A stretch of DNA of 64,000 nucleotides from Hippopus hippopus (Eukaryota > Mollusca > Bivalvia > Cardiida > Cardiidae), in the NCBI GenBank assembly GCA_946811185.2, contig OX328105.1:41404845-41468844 (forward strand), written 5' to 3'. Shown here piece after piece: positions 54,690 through 64,000 of this stretch. The position numbers and the translations under genes are program-made. The notes beneath the pieces were generated by a model that did not search any database, had not been told where the DNA came from, and saw only the letters and a program-made list of their open reading frames with translations. How positions within the stretch are numbered: position 1 is the stretch's first letter; each line of letters starts with the position of its first letter.

Positions 54690-55014
54690 CAAAGCCCTGT
54701 TGCTGTCTGGGTCGTTGATTTTGTAATATCTCAGTCAGCACGGAAGATATTTACTTCCAAATTCAGACTAACTGTTTAGAATTAAAATAGATGCCTATAC
54801 CAGTAAGGCAGGTTACCATCAAAATATTTTTGACAAAGTTAGGCCCCTTTTTTGGACTTGGAATTTTCCTTAAAAATCCACGGTTTTCTTATGTCTCTCA
54901 TTACTGAAGATATTTACTTCAAACTTGGATAAGTTGTTTACTATCAAAAGATGAACCCATACCAGTATGGCAGTTAATCCTCAAAATATTTTGGACAAAA
55001 TCATTTCCCTTTTG
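54690..55014 (+). repeat. Two diverged ~170-bp units, probable HINE core remnant
   Basis: Two units share the order: TCTCATTACTGAAGATATTT, ACTTCAAACTTGGATAAGTT, ACCAGTANGGCAGGTTA and CAAAATATTTTTGACAAA (54720-54855; 54890-55010). Single relatives occur at 53350-53430, 35060-35100 and 47370-47420. Confidence 0.55.
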
Positions 55015-55292
55015 GGATGGCGTTGTTCTTCATTCAATAGTTTTATTCTTTGACTTGAACCATGAGGTTCCTTGTCAATTTCATGTACAAATACATGCGG
55101 AAAAGATAGACGTAAACAAACAATCAAACAAATAATGGACAAACAATACATGGACATTATACATGTAGCTATCAAAAGTAATACATTAGAAAATAATGAA
55201 ATGACTAAAATAAAATAAATGAAATGAGTGAAATAAGCGGAAGAGGCTGCCTAAACAAACATCTTTCCTGGAGTTAATGATTTTATAGGTAT
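55015..55292 (-). other. LINE 3' UTR
   Basis: AT-rich tail downstream of the ORF2 stop on the - strand. It includes GGAACCTCATGGTTCAAG and then GAATAAAACTATTGAATGAA near 55030-55050, where the element probably ends. Confidence 0.55.
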
Positions 55293-55545
55293 TTAATTTT
55301 CTTGTGTAATTATATTTAATTTTTCTTTTCTTACATTTAGAGCTTTGATACAAAACAGAGATAGATTATTCAAAACTCTAAGATTGGAGCTATTTAGAAG
55401 TTTTATGAGCTTGTATACACTTGGTCTTACATAAAAATATTTTTTCAAGTAAGTTTTCCTCAAATTATTATATAATGGGCATACTAGAATGAAATGATAT
55501 TCATCTTCTACTTCGTCTAAATTACAAAAATGAACATTTTCTCTC
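55293..55545 (-). pseudogene. LINE ORF2 C-terminal zinc-ribbon tail, out of frame
   Basis: In the next frame the protein continues FCNLDEVEDEYHFILVCPLY, the Cys/His tail typical after LINE reverse transcriptases, then a Lys/Leu-rich end finishing NIITQEN. Removing one T from the run at about 55527-55531 would join KCSF to CNLDE, completing a C-x2-C ... H-x4-C pattern. Either a real frameshift or a homopolymer sequencing error. Confidence 0.8.
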
Positions 55546-57713
55546 ATTGCGCTGAATATTTCTATATCTTCCTTGTTCGACATTAAGTTCGTGTGACGAC
55601 AGTCTGAATTTTGCCAATACGTTTCGAAATTTAGGTATTTTCATAATATCGAGATAATTGGAACGTATAAATGAACTTTTAATATTTCGGTATAGAACTA
55701 AAGATGATCTATTTGCAGTGTCCCTGTGCCATTCGTTTATATACATATCTATCAAACGAGAACGTAGAATTGGGGTAAATTGTTTAATATTAACTGAACA
55801 TGGAAAAAGCCAAACATCGTTAAAACCACTTTGCTGTAATAGATTCCTTATTTTACTTAGCCAATTTATTTCACTTTGTGTTTCACATCTGTACTTCATA
55901 TTTTCGACAACTGTGGACATTATGCAGTTATTACTTTTAACAGAATATAATTTGAGAAAATATTTAATAGTTTTAACTTGCATATTAATTTTCAGAGGAT
56001 ATCTCCCTACTTCACCGTATAATGCAGAATTACATGTTGTTAATTTTACATTTAAAAGCCATTTTAAAAATTTTTTATGTACTTTTTCTAAATTATCATT
56101 GTTAGTAAAAGACCATATTTCACATCCATAACTCAAAGTTGATGTAACGAAACTATCAAATAAATCAAGCATAATATTAATTGGTACTACTTTTCCTCTA
56201 GTCATAGCCATTAACGCTCCTAATGCCTTCAGGCCTTTACCGGACAGTGTTTTTGTGGCATTTAAAAAAGATCCTGTTTTAGTGAATACTACACCCAAAT
56301 AATTAAAAGTATCTACAATTTCCAAATTGTCATTTCCATAGGTAAATTTAATGTTTCGATTTAATCTCCCTTTTTTAAAAACAACAATTTTTGTCTTATT
56401 GACATTTACTGTTAATTTCCATTTCTTACAGTATTTTTCGAAATTATTAATTAAATTCTGTAGACCTTCTGCTGTTTCAGATAACAAGACCGAATCGTCG
56501 GCAAATAACAGTAAAAATAAAGTTAAATCATCAATTTTGTATCCTTGGGTAGAGTTTTGTTGTAAATATGATTCAATATCATTGACGAAAAGTGAGAACA
56601 TGACTGGTGATAATATCTCTCCTTGTAACAAACCAACCTTACATTCGAATATCTCTGAAAAACAATGTGAATGCTTGACACATAACTTTATCTCATCATA
56701 TATCGACCGTATTACCTTAAACAGTTTACCATCTAATCCCTGATTGATCAATTTGTACCAAAGACCCCCGCGGTATATACTATCAAAACATTTCTGAAGA
56801 TCAATAAAACAACAAAAAAGACTACCCTTTTTGTTAAGTTGATTTTCAATCAGTGAATTCAGAATAAAAATTGCATCAGTTGTGCTGAAATTCGATTTAA
56901 AACCAAATTGTGCGTCTGATATAATATCATATTCATTCGCCCAATTTTTTAATCTATTGTTGATAACGGAGGTAAAAAGTTTTGCAAAACAACTAATTAA
57001 TGTAATGCCTCTATAATTGTTTGGGTTCGAAGTCTCTCCCTTTTTGTGTATGGGTATAATAACCCCTTTTGACCAGGATTTTGGGAATGACTGTTTCTCT
57101 AAAATATAGTTAAATAGAATAACCAGGGGTTTATCTAAAACATCAATTCCCTCTGTAAAATATTTGTAAATGACATTGTCGGTTGAACATGATTTATTTT
57201 TACCCAAATTTTTGATGGCTTGCCGTATTTCATTTGTAGTAAAGGGAACATCTAGAGAGTCAAAAGTACTTAAAGTATTGAGGCTTTTTGTCCTTTTATC
57301 GAATTCGTCAATGAAATTCTCACATATAGGATCATTTTCTACCGATATTTCAGATGACAAAGCTTTGAAATGCATGTAAAATTGCTGTACATCGATTTCA
57401 CTACCATTTTCAACATTTTTTGTTTTTTTAAACATCTGCCAAAAGTCCCTAGGCTTTTTACCCTGTAATTCATTCATATTTTCTGCTATAGTTCTTTTGT
57501 ATCTGTTTTTAGCTACTTTACAGCATTTTTTATACAATTTCTTTTTTTCATATAGATCGTTTCTATTTTCTTGTGTTTTATCTAAATTAAATCTTTTTAA
57601 CGCTACAATATAATCCTGTTTACTCTCTTTACATTTTTCATCAAACCATGTACAATTTTTACTTGCATGGAATGAACTTGACGTTTTTCCTTTGGGCTCC
57701 TTGTAACATTTTT
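55522..57713 (-). pseudogene. LINE ORF2, 3' part: reverse transcriptase
   Basis: An open frame of about 730 codons resumes immediately after the HINE (CYKEPKGK...). RT blocks, numbered from the Met at 57535: SWSKGVIIPIHKKG (about 154), NYRGITLISC (174), AQFGFKSNFST (209), FIDLQKCFD (block A, 244), GLLQGEILSP (block B, 302), FADDSVLLS (block C, 345), and NVNKTKIVVFKKG. The catalytic Asp pair is present. The only internal lesion is at the C-terminal end, where a one-base T-run excess stops the frame at KCSFL. Confidence 0.92.
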
Positions 57714-57989
57714 AGCTCCACTGGCCGAAGGCCAGCGGGCTTATGTCATGGCCTGTTGTCCGTCGTGCGTCCGTCCGTCCGTCCGTCCGTCCGTGCGTTA
57801 ACTTTTTTTTAAAACGTCTTCTTCTCTGAAACTACCCATCCAATTTTGATGAAACTTCACAGAAATGATCCTGCCATGGTCCTCTTCAGAATTTCTTGAA
57901 AGAATTTAATTCCTTCAAAAACTCTGGTTGCCATGGCAACAAAACTGAAAAATTTTGAAAATCTTTGAAAATCTTCTTGTCTGAAACCG

Positions 57990-58990
57990 TAAGGCCAAGG
58001 GCTACCAAATTTGGCATGTAGCTTTATCTAGTGGACCTCTACCAAGTTTCTTCAATTTATAGCCCTGGGGTCAAAATTGGCCCCGCCCCGGGGGTTACAA
58101 GTTATACATGGGCTTATTTAGGGAGAACTTTAAAATTCCTCTTCTACCTAGCCATAGGGCCTAGAGCTACCAAATTTGGCATGTAGCTTTATCTAGTGGA
58201 CCTCTGCCAAGATTGTTCAAATTATAGCCCTGGGGTCAAATTAGGCCCTGCCCGGGGGTAACAAGTTTTACATGGGCTTATATAACAAGTTTTACATGGG
58301 CTTATATAGGGAGAACTTTAAAATTCTTCTTTGACCTAGCCATGGGGCCTAGGGCGACCAAATTTGGCATGTAGCTTTATCTAGTGGACCTGTACCAAGG
58401 GTGTCCAAATTATAGCCGAGGGTCAAATTTGACTTCGCTCCGGGGGGTAACATGTTTTACATGGGCGGGCTTATATAGGAAAATCTTTCGCATCTAGCTA
58501 TAAGGGCTAGGGCTATCAAATTTTGCATTTAGCTTTATCTAGGGGGTCTCTATCAAGGGTGCCCAAATTATAGCCCAGGGGGTCAAATGTAGCCCCACCC
58601 CAGGGGGTCACAAGTTCTACATGGTCTTATATAAGGAAACTTTAATAATCTACTTGTACATAGCCATATTTAGGCCTAGGGCTACCAAATTTTGCATGTA
58701 ACTTTATATAATGGGCCTCTACCAAGAGAGCCCAAATTTTAACTTTGGGGGTCAAGTTTGACTCCACACCAGGGGTCACAAGTTTTACATTGGCTTTTAT
58801 AGTGAAAACTTGATAAACCTGTGTCATGGATCACATATTTTACAGGGCCTTTTATTCAGCAAACTTGTTTTACATGACTTTTTATTGGGCAAGATTAAAA
58901 AATCTTTTTGTTTATAACCACACATTCTAGTTTCATATTGTAGGTCTGGGGTCAAAATTGCCTTCATTCCAGGGATCGCAAGTTTAACAT
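57990..58990 (+). repeat. HINE minisatellite, ~170-bp units
   Basis: Degenerate tandem units repeat: the gene-free motif GGCCTAGGGCTACCAAATTT, GCATGTAGCTTTATCTAGTG, CTCTACCAAG, the CCCCGCCCCGGGGG block and ACATGGGCTTATATAGG. Five to six units are recognisable and decay toward the right. Confidence 0.85.
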
Positions 58991-59455
58991 GGGCTTCAAA
59001 ATATTGTCACTTCAATTTAAACATTAATCAAGGGAAATAACTCTTTATGAAAGATAAAGTTCGTTACTATTTACCTCCCTTGATTATCAAGCTGCAGTGA
59101 TACATGATTGGTGCTAGACAAGTTTTTTAGCTCCACTGGCCGAAGGCCAGCAGGCTTATGTTATGGCCCGTTGTCCGTTGTGCGTCCATCCGTATGTTAA
59201 CTTTTTAGCTCATTTGAGCACAACGTGCTCAAGGGGAGCTTTTAGCATTTGTTTCAACTCAATAAAAGAATTTTCAATCATACACCAAAACAAAAAATTA
59301 TCCTCCACATATCTGACTGTGTTTACAAACTATGAAGTGTTCATATTAATACACCATGTCTACTGTTTGATGATGACTAGCTTAGAAAAAGTATTAATAA
59401 AATAAGTTTGAAAAAAAATCTTAGTGATTTATTATGACAATTGTTAGCACACATG

Positions 59456-59650
59456 TAACTCATTACCAAACGATAATATTTTAGGCTTGTCTAAATCGAA
59501 AGCACTTGCAGACGACAAAATAAAAGTGATTGAAAATTTGAAATTTGTTTTGTGAACAGTAGAAAACATTGTAAGAAAAGGAGAAAATGCTTTTCTAAAG
59601 CCTTCTTTCTCAGGGTCATCAAAAGTAGGGATTGTCTGGTAATAGGTTAA
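59456..59650 (-). mobile_element. TTAA-hairpin element inside the HINE composite
   Basis: TAACTCATTACCAAACGATA to GTCTGGTAATAGGTTAA. Right palindrome arm deleted. It lies between two HINE 5' ends, so it was carried or inserted there. Confidence 0.83.
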
Positions 59651-60511
59651 AAAGATATATTTCAAACTGAGATTGATGTATATACTTGTTTTTTACTGGC
59701 ACTGAAGGTCCGTCCGTCCATCTGTCCGTGCGTGCATTAACTTTTATTTCAAACATCTCTGAAACTACTTATCCAATTTTGATGAAACTTCAAAGAAATG
59801 ATCCTGCCATGGTCTTCTTCAGAATCCCATGACAGAATTTTATTCCTTCAAAAACTCTGGTTGCCATGGCAACAAAACTGAAAAATATAGAAAATTTTCA
59901 AAAATCTTCTTCTCTGAAACTGTAAGGCCTAGGGCTACCAAATTTGGCATGTAGCTGTATCTAGTGGGCCTCTACCAAGTTCCTTCAAGTAATAGCCATG
60001 GGGTCTACCAAATTTTGCATGTAGCTTTATCTAGTGGGCCTCTACAAGGAGGGCCCAAATTATAGTCCTTGACCCAAGTTTGTCCCCACACCACGGAACA
60101 CAAGGTCACCAGTTTTACATGGGCTTTTGTAATGAAAACTATCTTAAGTCATCATGTTACTAACCATTATAAAGACTAAGGCTATTAGATTTAGCCCTGT
60201 CTCATGGGTTTCATGTTTTACAGGGCTTTTCATTGAGAAAAATTTGAAAATCTTCTTGTTTATAACATTCAAGAACTGAATTATTTGGTATGGAGCTTTA
60301 TATTGTGGACCTCCACCAGGATTCAAATAATTATAGCTTTGCGATCAAAATTGGCTTTGCCCATGGATCACAACTTTCTCGTAGGATTAGATAGAAAAAT
60401 GTTTGCATGTCCTTGTGTTTGAAATCAATTTGCTGAATATTGTAATGTTTGGCTTGTAGTGTTTTTACTTAATAGCCAGTGGAGCGATACAGGGCCATCA
60501 TGGCCCTCTTG

Positions 60512-61531
60512 TTCAAAATATACATTACCTTTAGAAGTTAAATAATCCGTAAATATACTAACCAGAACGTCTGTATCATCATTATTGACGATACAGCTGT
60601 CCAGGTTACAACATAAACTTTCAATATCATCTGCAATATCCGAGACAAAGCTATCTCTGTATTCATCTTTCCACCTGTGGCATATTTTTTCACCGGAATA
60701 TGCAACTGTGGTATCACCTATTGCAAAATCAAATTGTACAGGAGCATGATTTGAAAAAATATTGAAATCATGAATTTTAAAATCATACAACAAATTGAAA
60801 TTTTCTTGATTGGTTAATAGGAAATCCACCGTGCTTTCACTATTATGGGTAAAGCACGTCGTTTTTCCTATCCCACAATCACTACCGCAGCGACCGTTAA
60901 CAATTCGCATGCTTGTCGATCTGCACATGTCGATCAACAGATCACCGTATTTATTCGTACCTTTGTCAGTGAAAGCACGAGGAATACCGTAATCTGTCTC
61001 GACAAAATCATGATCCGGTAACGGTCTATCATCAGCAATGTAATCGAGTTTGTTGCCAATCCTTGAATTCAAATCACCAAATAAGAAAACTTTTCCGGTA
61101 TTGCTGAACTGCAATAAATCGGATTCAATTTTATTAAATATATTGAAATCATATAAACTGTGTATTTTAGAATTTTCTGGGGCAATGTATGTAAAACATA
61201 AATAATAATCGTCTTGCAGACTGAAAAAGGTTTTATCGACTTTTAACCATATAATGAAATCGACATCGTTTTTTACTACTCGTATTCCTTTATATTTTTT
61301 TTCTCTTATGAAGATAACTAAACCACCACTGGATCGTTTTGCATGTTTGTTTCTATATTTTCTACAAGAATGTATTGTTTTATATCCATTCAACTTTGGT
61401 TGAGAATGAGAATCTGTCCATGTTTCGCTAAGGCAGATAATATCAAAGTTGCTTAATAAAGAAAATAATTCGGCGCACTGTAGCTTTTCATTCGTCAATC
61501 CCTCAACATTCCAGCTTAAACAACTAAGCAC
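60512..61531 (-). pseudogene. LINE ORF2, 5' part: APE-type endonuclease
   Basis: About 340 codons. The endonuclease motifs are in order: LSWNVEGL (Asn8), LSETWTD (Glu36), FTYIAPEN, FGDLNSR (Asp153, Asn155), STVDFLLTN (Asp236) and SNHAPVQFD (His262). The last is normally SDH, so the Asp that supports the catalytic His is Asn261 here. There is no ATG near the start: the frame opens directly from the ORF1 TAG. The coding sequence breaks after NVYFE, where the HINE is inserted in a T-run. It nicks target DNA to prime reverse transcription in intact elements. Confidence 0.88.
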
Positions 61532-61546
61532 ACTTCCGCTGGTTTC

Positions 61547-62632
61547 CTAGTCACGTCCTGACGATGTTTCCCTGTATAAACGACCATCAATATAAAGTTT
61601 GTCTACCGCGATATAGGCCTCTTTCTTCTCTTGTCTGGCTTTGATCATTATCGGGATAAGCCGTTTTCTTTCTTCCATTACCTCCCTTGGAAACTGTTGG
61701 CTGATCCCAAGCGGCCTTTCTAACTTTTTCGCTCTTGATCTTACTTCCTCTCTATCTGGGTAATACGCGAACTTCGCAACAATGGGGCGGGTTTTGGTGT
61801 TGTTAAATTTTCCCATTCGATGTGCTCTATGAAGCTTCATAGTATCCCTTGCACCGGGAATTTCTAACCTCTGTTCAATAATATCCAACACCTTCCTAGC
61901 ACAGTCTTCATCTTTTTCACCATTTTCTTCTCCAATTCCGTAAAAAATGAGGTTATCCCGCATACTACGACTCTTAAGGTCAATTATTTCTGTCTTTAGA
62001 TTATTTGTCACTTTTGTTTGTTCAGTTTCTAAGGATCTTAATTTGTTGAACATGGAATCTATTTCCTTCTGTTTTCGATTTATCGTTTCTAAATACTCCC
62101 CATCAAAGTTTCTGCATTTTTCGAGCTCTTCTACAGTCTTTTCGATTGCATTTAACCTAGAGTCTTGTTTGTCTAGACGGTCCGTTATCTTTTGCACGGA
62201 GGACTGTATGGTGTCTAATTGTGACAATTTCTTTTCAATATGATCAAATCTTTCCATCATCTTGTTAAAGTGATCTAAACTCACAGTGTTCGGCACTTGG
62301 GTTAACGGTCCATAATATGATTGGGTTTGGCCATAGGATTGAGGTCCACAAGGGGAGAATGTAAAAGACTGTGATTGTGGGGGTGAAAAGCTGGTTCTCA
62401 ACATTCCATTATCAAATGTAGCATTATGAGTCTGAAATTGGTGCTGATTTTGGTTCACAGGGTTTACAGGAGTGGATGTGTTTTGTATGTTTTGCATGTT
62501 CAAGTCTTTGCCAGCACTTTTGGACGACGTATCTTTAGCGTTAGCTGTATTTCCGACCACCTCCTGTTTTGCCGCGCGTTTCGTATTCTCTTTGTTTCCG
62601 GGCAAGTTTTTGTCCTTTTTTCTTTTTCCCAT
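61547..62632 (-). CDS. LINE ORF1 protein (coiled coil plus RRM-like)
   Basis: 361 residues, intact, starting at ATG 62632. Residues 1-50 are Lys-rich (MGKRKKDKNLPGNKE). Residues 50-118 are Gln/Asn/Ser/Pro-rich and low in complexity. A heptad coiled coil runs about 120-225. NLIFYGIGEENGEKDED (about 227-243) begins an RRM-like segment that runs to IVAKFAYY, followed by a basic helical region. In the L1/L2 family such proteins trimerise, bind the element RNA and act as nucleic acid chaperones; that role is inferred from architecture. It ends in TAG, which is in frame with ORF2. Confidence 0.85.
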   Translation of the reverse strand: MGKRKKDKNLPGNKENTKRAAKQEVVGNTANAKDTSSKSAGKDLNMQNIQNTSTPVNPVNQNQHQFQTHNATFDNGMLRTSFSPPQSQSFTFSPCGPQSYGQTQSYYGPLTQVPNTVSLDHFNKMMERFDHIEKKLSQLDTIQSSVQKITDRLDKQDSRLNAIEKTVEELEKCRNFDGEYLETINRKQKEIDSMFNKLRSLETEQTKVTNNLKTEIIDLKSRSMRDNLIFYGIGEENGEKDEDCARKVLDIIEQRLEIPGARDTMKLHRAHRMGKFNNTKTRPIVAKFAYYPDREEVRSRAKKLERPLGISQQFPREVMEERKRLIPIMIKARQEKKEAYIAVDKLYIDGRLYRETSSGRD

Positions 62633-62634
62633 TG

Positions 62635-62828
62635 AAATATATTACGCAGCTAAATAACAACTGACCACGTGTTAATCCACAACTAGCACTAACTAAACAA
62701 TCACTTTGGTCCTGATATTAGTCCATTTAGATTACTTTTAACACAATAAAAACTGAAATATCGATAATCCAGTAAAAACGCATCCATCTTGTTCACGCAT
62801 GCGTGTTAATGATCATTGCATAGAATGC
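62635..62828 (-). promoter_or_regulatory. Probable LINE 5' UTR / internal promoter region
   Basis: About 190 bases between the ORF1 start and an older hairpin-element fragment at 62829. Includes a CACGCATGCGTG palindrome near 62793-62804. Promoter function is inferred from position only. Confidence 0.4.
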
Positions 62829-62952
62829 TTAATCTTTTGCCAAACTATCCTGTGTTTTCTCACCCTTGAAGAAGAAATATTTTGAAAATAAAATGGTTCA
62901 TAAGACTTTCCTCCTTGGTGATATGAAAATACAGGTTTGTTTGGCAAGTTGT
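62829..62952 (+). mobile_element. TTAA-hairpin remnant at the LINE 5' boundary
   Basis: CTTAATCTTTTGCCAAACTA ... CCCTTGAAGAAG ... GTTTGTTTGGCAAGTTG; centre lost. Confidence 0.65.
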
Positions 62953-63813
62953 TGTAGGTGAGGCATTAGGGATTGTTACAACATATTTTGGAACAATCAT
63001 ATCTGATTAATTTAAGAAACAGAAATAGAGAAATGTAGGGTTTTTTTTTAAGGAATTCAATAAATTTTTTATGTAAATTTCCTCTAGAGGGAGGTTCTAT
63101 GTTATATATACTAGTCAAATATTGTGTCACTTGCATACACACATAAAATCCAGAACAACAACATCCAACTAGTATTATGAGTTTTGGAATTATGATACGT
63201 GTTTCTATAAATACAGTCTATGGTTTAAAAGATTTAATAATTATAGTCTATGATTTGAAAGATTTAGGGTAGTAGACCCCTAAAGCTTCTAGTGCAACAT
63301 GGAATAAAATTTCTTGTTAGTTGATAAATAAGGATTTATACTGATATAATACTTTTGCACATTTGTAACTGACCAGGAATTCCTTTGATGTCTATCTTGA
63401 AATTATTTGTTGATACTTTTGTTAGTTTCCTGAAAAGGGAGGTAATTATTATCTCCCTTCGTAATGAGAATATAGTGGTTTTAGATTTATAAATGACAAA
63501 AGGGAAAAAAAAAAGTGGCTCGGTTAAAGTAGTACAATAATACTCATTTTTAATCATAGCAAATTTTGTACGATAATATTATAGTGGAAACAGTTGTTTT
63601 CCATTAGGGATCTACTGCCTTAATATATTTCTTCAGAAAAACTTTTTCATTTAAACCCTGACCAAGTGACACACTTTGGCCCTGATACTATAACTACCTT
63701 CATGATTAAGGTTATAGTAGATATTTACTAACATACAAAATCTGAATAAACTCAAGTACTTCAAAAGTCACACAAAAACAGCCAAATTGAAGATGCTATG
63801 TGGTTAGATCAAG
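62953..63813. other. Unassigned AT-rich stretch
   Basis: Between the LINE 5' side and the minimal hairpin element. A 20-bp near-duplicate (AGTCTATGGTTTAAAAGATT / AGTCTATGATTTGAAAGATT) at about 63213 and 63244 is the only structure noticed. Confidence 0.55.
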
Positions 63814-63909
63814 TTAACTCATGACCAAACAATCATGTTTTTACAACCCTGAAAAAAGGGCTTTTGAAAACATTTTGTAAAAACAAGAAAATGACTGATA
63901 AAGGGTTAA
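63814..63909 (+). mobile_element. TTAA-hairpin element, minimal 96-bp form
   Basis: Both TTAA present (63814-63817; 63906-63909). An A end and one palindrome arm run directly into ACTGATAAAGGGTTAA. No B side and no hairpin. Confidence 0.82.
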
Positions 63910-64000
63910 TGTAATTATTTCAAAGTTGGAGCACCACATGCAGGTGCCATTGTTAAACTGCATTTCCATTTAACAAAGAAATGGGTATGTTTGGTTTAAA

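Larger units (their letters stand above)
57714..60511 (+). mobile_element. HINE-like (Helentron-derived) composite, 2.8 kb, inside the LINE
   Basis: Starts in a T-run with AGCTCCACTGGCCGAAGGCC, a hairpin (AGCTC/GAGC-type outer stem, CTGGCC/GGCCAG inner stem), then (CCGT)n and the family head (TGGTTGCCATGGCAAC). The middle is a minisatellite of about 170-bp units (57990-58990: GGGGTCAAAATTGGCCCCGC, ACATGGGCTTATATAG). The right end has CCAGTGGAGCGATACAGG, the hairpin GGGCCATCATGGCCC and CTCTTG. Two or three further 5' ends occur inside (59129, about 59207, possibly about 59700) but only one 3' end, so it is a nest of copies. No helicase ORF: non-autonomous. Confidence 0.8.
55030..62800 (-). mobile_element. 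Two-ORF non-LTR retrotransposon (L2/CR1-like LINE), near full length, split by a HINE
   Basis: Order on the - strand: 5' region (about 62800-62635), ORF1 (62632-61547), ORF2 endonuclease (61531-60512), a foreign 2.8-kb insert (60511-57714), ORF2 reverse transcriptase (57713-55522), zinc-ribbon tail, 3' UTR ending near 55030 beside an AATAAA. Without the insert the element is about 5 kb. An APE-type endonuclease plus RT order and an ORF1 with coiled coil and RRM-like region fit the L2/CR1 group. RTE is less likely because ORF1 is long. The end coordinates are approximate: I see no clear target duplication. Confidence 0.85.

Noticed and set aside
50285..55000. Further SIK3 exons (Gln-rich C-terminal tail)
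   Set aside because: No stretch with splice sites and a matching frame was found; the downstream exons are probably outside the window.
55658..57379. Open frames on the + strand opposite the LINE reverse transcriptase (up to 157 codons)
   Set aside because: They are antisense shadows of the RT frame and show no family motifs.
59163..59405. 80-codon ORF at the second HINE head
   Set aside because: Starts inside the CCGT microsatellite region and crosses an element junction; an artefact of the repeat.

Overview
This is animal nuclear DNA: a stretch of intron-rich, repeat-choked genome, most likely from a bivalve mollusc. The class is inferred from repeat types (Helentron/HINE-like elements with a CCGT microsatellite, tRNA-derived SINEs, mariner copies), not from any species marker. 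There are no bacterial genes, rRNA genes or CRISPR arrays.

One host gene is visible. Thirteen exons on the + strand between 15249 and 50284 splice into one continuous 638-codon frame. Every junction keeps phase and has AG/GT borders. The product is an orthologue of salt-inducible kinase 3 (SIK3/QSK, AMPK-related family). The window covers the kinase domain from the hinge onward, the UBA domain, and the regulatory tail with four PKA/14-3-3-type sites. The exons for the glycine loop and catalytic lysine, and the C-terminal Gln-rich tail, are not in the window. So 1-15248 is probably an upstream intron. 50285-64000 is probably a downstream intron, unless the gene ends soon after the last exon.

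Nearly everything else is mobile DNA. (1) The dominant signal is one ~229-bp miniature element, about 90 copies or pieces by eye and roughly a quarter of the window. It has TTAA-bounded ends (CCC/CTCTTTACCA) and a central 67-bp near-perfect palindrome. It is called the TTAA-hairpin element here. (2) A second TTAA-bounded palindromic family has an AGATCAGACTGCACA core. (3) HINE-like elements have hairpins at both ends, co-varying subterminal inverted repeats and internal minisatellites (11.3, 16.1, 20.9-27.6 and 57.7-60.5 kb). (4) Two decayed mariner copies lie at 1.0 and 8.0 kb. (5) A near-intact two-ORF LINE on the - strand (about 55.03-62.8 kb) is split by a 2.8-kb HINE. (6) Several TIR elements have readable target duplications: TAA at 48.25 kb, 6 bp at 22.3 and 32.4 kb, 9 bp at 19.3 kb. 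(7) tRNA-derived SINEs are scattered throughout.

Many insertions are nested, so the window can be read as a stratigraphy. The best case is a three-layer stack at 47.87-48.81 kb. Removing the layers restores the expected empty sites and shows directly that the hairpin element duplicates TTAA on insertion (piggyBac-like or Kolobok-like mobilisation). Because most copies lie in SIK3 introns in both orientations, the SIK3 pre-mRNA must carry dozens of long hairpins. This is the most unusual property of the locus.
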